From Dehalococcoidia bacterium (GTDB lineage: Bacteria; Chloroflexota; Dehalococcoidia; Dehalococcoidales; Fen-1064): a DNA stretch of 10,627 bases. This document shows positions 4,633-10,627 of this stretch, piece after piece (within the stretch, counting starts at the first letter, position 1; each line of letters starts with the position of its first letter). Below the pieces are notes generated by a model, which did no database searches, was not told the origin of the DNA, and saw only the letters and a list, made by a program, of their open reading frames with translations. Location: positions 1-10,627 of the forward strand of contig DUES01000206.1 in the NCBI GenBank assembly GCA_011192055.1. The letters are read 5' to 3'. A program made the position numbers and the translations under genes.

Positions 4633-5436
4633 ATGAAGAATAAAGAACAACCCGGCGAGACGATTACGTTCCTCGGTACCGGCGGTGCCAGGTTTATGAT
4701 AATAACACAGATGCTTGCTTCAGGCGGCATCTGGCTAAACCTGAGCGGCACCGAAATTCTTATTGACCCCGGTCCCGGCTGTATCGTGCAGACCACAAAG
4801 AGAAAACTCAAACCGGAAAACCTGAGTGCCATTATCCTTTCTCACCGTCACCTGGACCACTCGGCGGATATTAATATCATGGTTGAAGCCATGACCCAGG
4901 GTGGTTACAAGAAGCAGGGCAGGCTGTTCGCACCGGCGGATGCCTTCGGGGGCGAACCCGTTATATTCTCATACCTGAAAGACCGCCTCGACGAGGTTGT
5001 GTTACTCGAAGCAGGTAAGTCCTACACTATTGACAATGTCTCATTCACCACGCCGGTGCGCCACGTCCATCCGGTAGAGACCTACGGCATGGTCTTCAAG
5101 ACTGCCAGCCATTCATTTTCCTGTATCACGGATACGCACTATTTTGACGGTCTGACCACTTACTACAATAATGAGTTACTGATTATCAATGTAGTCTTCA
5201 TGGAACATCGTACCCTCTTAACCCACCCCGATACGCCTATCGACCACCTGTCAGTACCGGAAGTTGAGGGTATTATCAATGAGATACGGCCGAAGGCGGC
5301 TATCCTGACGCATTTCGGCATGGGGGTCTGGCGAGCCAAACCGGGTGAGATAGCCAGGCAGTTAACCGAAAAGACCGGCGTGAAGGTGATAGCGGCCCGT
5401 GACGGGATGCAGTTTGACCTTGCCAGTCTTGACTGA
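4633..5436 (+). CDS. Metallo-beta-lactamase-fold hydrolase, RNase Z/phosphodiesterase-like
   Basis: This 267-aa cytosolic enzyme opens with ITFLGTGGARF (11-21), the glycine-rich first strand seen in RNase Z and PhnP-type MBL proteins. Next come a hydrophobic strand and ILIDPGPG (42-49), then the dinuclear metal motif SHRHLDHS (H71, H73, D75, H76). Further ligands are likely His146 (in HVHPVETYG), Asp167 (ITDTHYFDG) and His227 (ILTHFGMG). All positions for two Zn2+/Fe ions are present, so it should be active. The substrate cannot be assigned: phosphodiesters of nucleic acid or small molecules are most consistent with this branch, but lactonase or glyoxalase-like activity is not excluded. It lacks the RNase Z flexible arm as far as I can see. 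It lies 61 bp upstream of the radical SAM gene in the same direction. Confidence 0.9.
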   Translation: MKNKEQPGETITFLGTGGARFMIITQMLASGGIWLNLSGTEILIDPGPGCIVQTTKRKLKPENLSAIILSHRHLDHSADINIMVEAMTQGGYKKQGRLFAPADAFGGEPVIFSYLKDRLDEVVLLEAGKSYTIDNVSFTTPVRHVHPVETYGMVFKTASHSFSCITDTHYFDGLTTYYNNELLIINVVFMEHRTLLTHPDTPIDHLSVPEVEGIINEIRPKAAILTHFGMGVWRAKPGEIARQLTEKTGVKVIAARDGMQFDLASLD

Positions 5437-5493
5437 GGCTGCCGTGCAAACAACTGTTTTTCCCTGCATTTAGCCTATCCGGGCAAGTTCCAG

Positions 5494-5499
5494 TATAAT
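5494..5499 (+). promoter_or_regulatory. Perfect TATAAT box at the radical SAM start
   Basis: TATAAT (5494-5499) overlaps the annotated ATG (5498) and ends 7 nt before an in-frame GTG (5507). If it is a real -10 element, transcription would begin at or near that GTG and give a leaderless mRNA. No good -35 box is seen (TTTAGC 5469-5474 is poor, spacing 19). The box may instead be chance. Confidence 0.35.
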
Positions 5500-7357
5500 G
5501 GTATCTGTGACTATCAATAATGACACCCTCGACAGAATACTTCACCGCGTAAGCCGACCCGCCCGTTACACCGGCGGCGAGTGGAACAGCATCGTCAAAA
5601 ACTGGGACGAGACCCCCATTCGTATTGCGCTTTCATATCCCGATGCCTATGAAGTGGGTATGTCCAACATGGCACTGCCTATCCTGTATGACCTCCTTAA
5701 TAATCAGCCGGACGTCCTCGCCGAGAGGGTCTTTGCTCCGTGGGTTGACATGGCAGCCGCAATGAGAGCGGCAGACATGCCCCTGTTCAGCCTGGAATCA
5801 AGGCACCCTCTGGCAGATTTCGACATTATCGGTTTCTCCCTGGGCTACGAACTGACCTACACCAATGTTTTGAATATCCTGGACCTGGCAGGCATACCCG
5901 TAGACGCGGCGGACAGGAACGGCTCCCATCCGCTGGTTATTGCCGGCGGAAGCTGCACCAACAACCCCGAACCGATGGCGGACTTTATTGACGTCTTCGT
6001 AATCGGGGACGGTGAGGACGTTGTGCCGGAGTTGGTGGACACTTTCCGGCACTGGAAGCAGGAAGGGGCAACTACAAAGGAACAACTGCTGCGCCGGTTG
6101 GCCGGTATTTCCGGCGTATACGTCCCGTCTCTTTACCGGGTCCAGTATAACGAAGACAGTACTCTGAGAGACCTGACCCCGATATCCCCCGAAGCCAGCC
6201 CGACAATCCGCAGGCGTATCGTTTCGCAGCTCCCTCCGCCGGTCACCAGCCCGGTTGTCCCGCATATTGAAGTAATCCATGACCGTGGGGCTATTGAAGT
6301 CCAGCGCGGGTGCACTCGCGGCTGCCGTTTCTGCCAGGCAGGCATTATCTACCGGCCGGTACGGGTAAGACCTCCTTCCGAGGTCCTGGAGGCCGCAGAA
6401 GAACTGGTGAGTAATTGCGGCTACGGCGAGATATCCCTTGTCTCCCTCAGCACCAGTGATTACCCCGGGATTGACCGGCTTGTCACCGAACTGTCGCTGA
6501 ACCTGGATAATATTTCCTTATCGTTGCCCAGCCTCTACATCAACAGCTTTACCGTTGAGCTCATGGAATCGCTCCTTTCACGGAAGAGGATCGGCCTTAC
6601 CTTCGCTCCGGAGGCGGGGAGTGACAGGCTGCGACAGGTCATCAACAAGAATGTTACTGACGATGAACTGTTTAAGACGTTCGAATCCGTATTCAACCGA
6701 GGCTGGAGGAGTCTTAAACTGTACTTCATGATAGGGCTTCCCGAAGAGACAATGGAAGATGTACAGGGCATTGTCCGAATGGTGGACAGAATACGGGCCC
6801 TGGGCAGAAGCACGGCAGGACGGACGCCACAGATAAGAATAAATATCTCCACGTTTGTGCCCAAGCCGCATACTGTCTTTCAGCGGGTATCTCAGATAGG
6901 TGAAGATGAGCTGGCTGCACGGCAGGAGGTCCTCAGGGCAGGGCTTCGGAAGAAGGGTATCAAGCTATCCTGGCAGGACCCCGAGACCAGCGTACTCGAA
7001 GCAGCAATGTCACGCGGTGACCGGAGGACTGGCAGGGTTATCCACCGTGCCTGGCAACTCGGTTCCGTTTTTGATGCCTGGAGCGAGCATTTCAGGTTTG
7101 ACAACTGGAAGCAGGCCTTCGAAGAAGCCGGACTGGACATTAACTTCTACGCGAAAAGGCAGCGCAGTCCGGACGAAATACTGCCCTGGTCCCACATTGA
7201 TATCGGTGTTTCTGATGAGTTTCTGAAGAGAGAATATCAGCGCGCCCTGGCAGGCAAACAGACTCCGGATTGCCGTGATGGTATTTGTGCCGCCTGTGGT
7301 CTTGAGGAATCAGGGACAGCCTGCCGGGAAAGATGGCAACAGACCAGCAACGCCTAA
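5498..7357 (+). CDS. B12-binding-domain radical SAM protein, TIGR03960-like
   Basis: The protein has 619 aa. Its N-terminal part (about 35-200) is a cobalamin-binding-like Rossmann region with PDAYEVGMSNMALPILYDLL, IIGFSLGYELTYTN and EPMADFIDVFVIGDGEDV. No DxHxxG lower-ligand motif is visible, so B12 binding, if any, would not use that His. The radical SAM core follows with RGCTRGCRFC (Cys272, 276, 279), the CxxxCxxC ligands of a 4Fe-4S cluster that cleaves S-adenosylmethionine. Other core landmarks are LTFAPEAGSDRLR and LKLYFMIGLPEET. The C-terminus adds CRDGICAACG...C (Cys592, 597, 600, 609). The overall order matches TIGR03960, which in many bacteria is paired or fused with a DUF2344 (TIGR03936) domain; that partner is absent here. 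The reaction is unknown. ATG 5498 lacks a Shine-Dalgarno, and GTG 5507 is an alternative start. The stop overlaps the SDR stop by 4 bp. Confidence 0.9.
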   Translation: MVSVTINNDTLDRILHRVSRPARYTGGEWNSIVKNWDETPIRIALSYPDAYEVGMSNMALPILYDLLNNQPDVLAERVFAPWVDMAAAMRAADMPLFSLESRHPLADFDIIGFSLGYELTYTNVLNILDLAGIPVDAADRNGSHPLVIAGGSCTNNPEPMADFIDVFVIGDGEDVVPELVDTFRHWKQEGATTKEQLLRRLAGISGVYVPSLYRVQYNEDSTLRDLTPISPEASPTIRRRIVSQLPPPVTSPVVPHIEVIHDRGAIEVQRGCTRGCRFCQAGIIYRPVRVRPPSEVLEAAEELVSNCGYGEISLVSLSTSDYPGIDRLVTELSLNLDNISLSLPSLYINSFTVELMESLLSRKRIGLTFAPEAGSDRLRQVINKNVTDDELFKTFESVFNRGWRSLKLYFMIGLPEETMEDVQGIVRMVDRIRALGRSTAGRTPQIRINISTFVPKPHTVFQRVSQIGEDELAARQEVLRAGLRKKGIKLSWQDPETSVLEAAMSRGDRRTGRVIHRAWQLGSVFDAWSEHFRFDNWKQAFEEAGLDINFYAKRQRSPDEILPWSHIDIGVSDEFLKREYQRALAGKQTPDCRDGICAACGLEESGTACRERWQQTSNA

Positions 7358-8202
7358 GCCAGCAGTCCTCCGTCAACGAGGAGGGTATGACCTGTAATGT
7401 AGCTGGCAGCATCGGAGACCAGAAATAAAGCGGCACTGGCGATTTCTTCCGGTTCAGCCATCCTGGCCATCGGAATTCTCTGGGCAAGTACCTGGTTCAG
7501 CATTAAGGTAGCGTCTTCCTGAGTAGTCGTGGTGTCACCTGTTCCGGAGAGTTGCTCGATATTAGCCCTGAAATCCGGGTTGTTGAAGTCCCACATACCG
7601 CTTGTCATCTGAGTCCTTATTGCTCCGGGAGCAATCGCATTTACGCGAACATTGTGCGGACCCAGCTCCCAGGCTAATCCCCGTGTCAGCATCATAATAC
7701 CTGCCTTGGCACCGGGGTAGGGATTAGCACTCTCCCTGACACATTGTATTCCTTCAACTGAAGCCATGCTGACAATGCTTCCCTTCTTCCGTTCCACCAT
7801 GCCGGGAGCAAAAGTTTTGCAGCAAAGGTAACAGCCTTTGAGATGAATATCAATCACGCGGTCCCACTCTTCTTCTTCGACCGAAAGCAGGGGCGTATCA
7901 CTGCTGATACCGGCGTTGTTTACCAGGATATCAACCGGACCAAGCTCCGCAGTCGCCCTGCGTGCCAGGTCCTCTATATCTTTCTTCACAGACACATCGG
8001 CCTGTACAGTCAGAGCTCGCTGGCCTAGCTTATTGATTTCCTCGGCTACCTCTTCTAGCTTACCGTCCTCGACGATGAAGTCACATAAGATGACATCCGC
8101 ACCCGCTTCAGCGAAGGTCAGTGCAATTGCACGGCCGATACCCTGTTTTCCTCCGGTAACAACAGCCACCTGGCCTTCTAGTGAGAAACTAGGTAAACTC
8201 AT
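7354..8202 (-). CDS. Short-chain dehydrogenase/reductase (classical SDR, FabG-like)
   Basis: This 282-aa NAD(P)-dependent oxidoreductase carries the nucleotide-binding motif TGGKQGIG (16-23). Asp41 at the end of the second strand (VILCD) favours NAD(H). NNAG (95-98) and the catalytic Ser148, Tyr162 and Lys166 (YPGAK) are present. The usual tetrad Asn is His120 (DIHLKG). The C-terminal GHTLLVDGG is the classical SDR ending. The region 205-245, between RTQMTSG and IPMARM, is about 25 residues longer than in typical 250-aa members and forms a Thr-rich, acidic substrate loop, which suggests a specialised substrate that I cannot name. ATG 8202 has AGGAG nine nt upstream, inside a palindrome. It is 48 bp downstream of gyrA on the same strand, so it may be read through from it. 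Its stop overlaps the convergent radical SAM gene. Confidence 0.92.
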   Translation of the reverse strand: MSLPSFSLEGQVAVVTGGKQGIGRAIALTFAEAGADVILCDFIVEDGKLEEVAEEINKLGQRALTVQADVSVKKDIEDLARRATAELGPVDILVNNAGISSDTPLLSVEEEEWDRVIDIHLKGCYLCCKTFAPGMVERKKGSIVSMASVEGIQCVRESANPYPGAKAGIMMLTRGLAWELGPHNVRVNAIAPGAIRTQMTSGMWDFNNPDFRANIEQLSGTGDTTTTQEDATLMLNQVLAQRIPMARMAEPEEIASAALFLVSDAASYITGHTLLVDGGLLA

Positions 8203-8204
8203 CT

Positions 8205-8219
8205 GACAGGACTCCTGTC
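8205..8219 (-). promoter_or_regulatory. 15-bp palindrome covering the SDR ribosome-binding site
   Basis: GACAGGA-C-TCCTGTC is a perfect 7-bp inverted repeat with a single central base, two nt upstream of the SDR start codon. On the mRNA the AGGAG Shine-Dalgarno lies in it and could fold as GACAG-(5 nt)-CTGTC, partly masking the ribosome-binding site. It could equally be a dimeric repressor site or chance. Confidence 0.45.
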
Positions 8220-8250
8220 TACTGCGATAGCGCCAACACCCGTATACTAA

Positions 8251-10627
8251 TCAGACAATTTCCATGTGGGCAAGGGCCACTACTTCATCGCCTTCGCTCA
8301 TTCGCATTAAAATCACGCCCTGGGTGCTCCTACCCTGGGTGGAGATGTCCTTAACCGGCGTGCGGACGACAATACCGTTAGTGGAGATGAACATTACCTC
8401 CTGCGAGCGGGTAACCAGTCTGCCATCAGCAATACCACCGGTCTTTTCAATTATCTTGAATGTCCGGACGCCCCCACCGGCACGGTTCTGTTTGGGGTAA
8501 TCCTCGATAGGTGTAAGTTTCCCGAAGCCCTGTGTAGTTACAACCAGCAGGTATGTCTTCGGCCGGGCAATACCGGCACCGACAACCCGGTCACCCTTTG
8601 CCAGGCGAATACCACGAACCCCTCCACTCGTCCGGGAACTGGCACGAATGCTGGATACGGCAAATTTTATCGACTGCCCTTTTTCAGTTACCAGTATGAT
8701 GTCTTCTTCATCACTGGCGATACGGCTGGCTATCAGTTCGTCTCCATCTTCAACGTCCATGGCAAGGAGTCCGCTACTGCGCACAGCGGTGAATTTATCC
8801 AGGGCTGTCTTTTTTACTTCTCCCAGGCGTGTAACCAGCACCATAAACGCATTTGGAGTGAATTCCGTTATGACCGCCATGTCAGTGACCTTCTCATTCT
8901 CCGATATGGAGAACAGGTTCACTACGGCCGTCCCCTTGCTGACACGGGAGCTCTCCGGCGGCAGCTCATAGCACTTGAGGCTGAAGCACCTGCCCTTGTT
9001 GGTCAACAGGAGCAGGTTATCATGAGTATCAGCCACCGCCAGTAACCTGACAGCATCCTCTTCCCGCGTAGTTATGCCTATAATCCCCTTGGCACCACGT
9101 CGGGTAGACCGGTAGGCACGGGTTGGCACGCGCTTGATGAAGCCACGGTTACTAAGAATCACGGCCACACTTTCGTGCGGAATGAGGTCTTCTTCCCTGA
9201 ACTCAACTACACCTTCAGTACTTATCTCGGTCCTTCGTTCATCGCTAAACTCCGACTTCAGCTCATTAAGTTCGTCCTTAAGAATACCGAGTATTCTCCC
9301 CGGGTTTGCCAGCAGCCCCTCCAGATAGGAGATAGCCTTCAATACTTCGGCGTGCTCTGACAGTATCTTGTTCCGCTCCATGGAGGCCAGTCGGCGCAGC
9401 GGCATCTCCAGGATGGCATCCGCCTGGGCCTGGGACAGGCTGAACTCACTCATCAGGTTCTGCCTGGCATTCTCCGTAGTCCGTGACTTACGGATGGTGG
9501 CAATCACTTTCTCGATATTATCGAGGGCTATTTTCAGCCCCTCCAGGATATGAGCCCGGGCCTTTGCTTTCTTCAACTCGAACTTGGTGCGGCGGGTGAT
9601 AACCTCACGGCGGAAATCAACGAAGTAACGAAGCGCTTCTTTGAGACTGAGCACCCGGGGTTGACTGTCAACCAGCGCCAGCATATTGGCAGCAAAAGTG
9701 GTCTGGAGCTGGGTAAGCTTGTACAGGTTATTGAGCAATTTCTGCGGCTGTGCTTCCCGCTTCAGCTGGATAACAACACGCATCCCCTGTCGGTCAGACT
9801 CATCACGCAACTCGCTGATACCGGTAATTTTCTTGCTGGCAACCAGGGTAGCGATCTTCTCGACCAGTGCTGCCTTGTTCACCTGGAAAGGTAACTCGGT
9901 AATAATTATCTGGCGGTGGCCGGTCTCGGAGGCATCCCCCAGGTACGCTTTTGCCCTGACTATTATCCTGCCGCGCCCGGTTGCATACGCACTTTTAATC
10001 CCCTCATCACCAATAATAACGCCACCGGTGGGGAAATCAGGCCCCTTGATGAACTGCATCAAGTCATCAACAGTTGCACCGGGGTTGTCAATCATGTACA
10101 CCAGGGCATCACACACCTCTGTAAGATTGTGCGGCGGGATGTTGGTAGCCATACCCACGGCAATTCCGGAACTTCCGTTAATCAGCAGGTTGGGAAGTCG
10201 CGCCGGCATGACATCAGGTTCTTTGAGGCTATCATCAAAGTTGGGACTGAAGTCGACAGTCTCCTTATCGATATCAGCCATAATCTGCTCAGCAATCGCG
10301 GTCAGACGGGCTTCCGTATAACGCATTGCAGCCGGTGGGTCAGCATCGACGCTGCCAAAATTCCCCTGCCCGTCCACGAGCATCGCCCGCATGGAGAAGT
10401 CCTGTGCCATACGCACCATGGCATCGTAGATCGAACTGTCGCCATGGGGGTGATATTTACCCAGTACTTCACCAACGATACGTGCGCTCTTCTTATACGG
10501 TGTGCCGGAGTTGATACCCATCTCATTCATGGCATATAGTATGCGACGGTGTACGGGCTTCAATCCATCCCGCACATCCGGCAGAGCACGGGAAACGATT
10601 ACGCTCATCGCGTAATCGAGGTAAGAG
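8251..10627 (-). CDS. gyrA: DNA gyrase subunit A (N-terminal ~19 residues outside window)
   Basis: This is the catalytic breakage-reunion subunit of DNA gyrase, which works with GyrB to introduce negative supercoils. The frame is open to the window edge and begins [20 protein letters not shown], which aligns with E. coli residues 20 onward, so the ATG at 10608 is an internal Met (E. coli Met26). The active Tyr is in MRYTEARL (codon 10320-10318, E. coli Tyr122). The quinolone region reads [12 protein letters not shown], with Ser and Asp at the E. coli 83 and 87 positions. A coiled-coil/tower region follows, then the six-bladed C-terminal pinwheel. The GyrA-box is degenerate: TRRGAKG (9105-9085) instead of QRRGGKG. 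It ends AHMEIV without an acidic tail. Predicted full length is about 810 aa. ParC is less likely because a GyrA-box-like motif is present. Confidence 0.96.
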   Translation of the reverse strand, partial: SYLDYAMSVIVSRALPDVRDGLKPVHRRILYAMNEMGINSGTPYKKSARIVGEVLGKYHPHGDSSIYDAMVRMAQDFSMRAMLVDGQGNFGSVDADPPAAMRYTEARLTAIAEQIMADIDKETVDFSPNFDDSLKEPDVMPARLPNLLINGSSGIAVGMATNIPPHNLTEVCDALVYMIDNPGATVDDLMQFIKGPDFPTGGVIIGDEGIKSAYATGRGRIIVRAKAYLGDASETGHRQIIITELPFQVNKAALVEKIATLVASKKITGISELRDESDRQGMRVVIQLKREAQPQKLLNNLYKLTQLQTTFAANMLALVDSQPRVLSLKEALRYFVDFRREVITRRTKFELKKAKARAHILEGLKIALDNIEKVIATIRKSRTTENARQNLMSEFSLSQAQADAILEMPLRRLASMERNKILSEHAEVLKAISYLEGLLANPGRILGILKDELNELKSEFSDERRTEISTEGVVEFREEDLIPHESVAVILSNRGFIKRVPTRAYRSTRRGAKGIIGITTREEDAVRLLAVADTHDNLLLLTNKGRCFSLKCYELPPESSRVSKGTAVVNLFSISENEKVTDMAVITEFTPNAFMVLVTRLGEVKKTALDKFTAVRSSGLLAMDVEDGDELIASRIASDEEDIILVTEKGQSIKFAVSSIRASSRTSGGVRGIRLAKGDRVVGAGIARPKTYLLVVTTQGFGKLTPIEDYPKQNRAGGGVRTFKIIEKTGGIADGRLVTRSQEVMFISTNGIVVRTPVKDISTQGRSTQGVILMRMSEGDEVVALAHMEIV

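Noticed and set aside
5447..5462. AAAC-AACT-GTTTTT as a terminator after the MBL gene
   Set aside because: The stem is only 4-5 AT-rich pairs with a tiny loop; too weak to call.
9550..10539. Long plus-strand ORFs opposite gyrA (up to 211 codons)
   Set aside because: These are antisense shadows of a highly conserved gene; their products show no family features.
1..10627. CRISPR array, insertion sequence, phage or toxin-antitoxin system
   Set aside because: No regularly spaced repeats, transposase or integrase motifs, or toxin-like gene pair are seen; the only long direct repeat is the 25-bp pair.

Overview
The window (about 10.6 kb, moderately GC-rich with one AT-rich pocket near 3.28-3.48 kb) looks like chromosomal DNA of an uncultured bacterium. 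The gene set fits Chloroflexota, most likely class Dehalococcoidia: a stand-alone TIGR03960-type B12-binding/radical SAM protein, a CxxC-bearing HIT protein, a GyrA with a degenerate GyrA-box, and a short lineage-specific-looking membrane protein. This placement is inference from protein style; no marker here proves it. Nothing in the window is a phage, a CRISPR array, an IS or a recognisable defence system.

Layout. Positions 1-167 hold the last 22 codons of an unidentified gene and its intrinsic terminator. An MFS transporter (297-1589, +) converges on a DedA/VTT-domain membrane protein (1605-2294, -). A tRNA-Glu(TTC) gene with its own promoter lies at 2363-2438. Positions 2.6-4.0 kb form an accessory-like patch of small genes. 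It holds a 146-aa membrane protein with a strong Shine-Dalgarno, an operator-like inverted repeat and a 16-bp-stem terminator; a 64-aa CxxC...CxxC zinc-ribbon-like protein behind a good sigma70-type promoter; and a 50-aa C2HC zinc-finger-like protein that I translated by hand on the minus strand. A perfect 25-bp direct repeat, 620 bp apart, brackets the zinc-ribbon gene, and one copy forms the 3' end of the C2HC gene.

From 4.0 kb on the content is conserved housekeeping. A HIT-family nucleotide hydrolase/transferase (3968-4441, -) is translationally coupled (TAATG) to the C2HC gene. A metallo-beta-lactamase-fold hydrolase (4633-5436, +) and a radical SAM protein (5498-7357, +) follow. The radical SAM gene ends in a 4-bp stop-to-stop overlap with an SDR oxidoreductase (7354-8202, -), which lies 48 bp downstream of gyrA (8251 to the window edge, -, N-terminus missing).

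How the genes work together. The HIT/C2HC pair is a real co-translated unit, and gyrA-SDR may share a transcript. Otherwise the genes look functionally independent. The points most worth following are the direct repeat around the zinc-ribbon gene, the overlapping C2HC microprotein, the regulated small membrane protein, and a recurring pattern of -10-like boxes placed 7-12 nt before start codons that lack a Shine-Dalgarno, which suggests leaderless or near-leaderless mRNAs.
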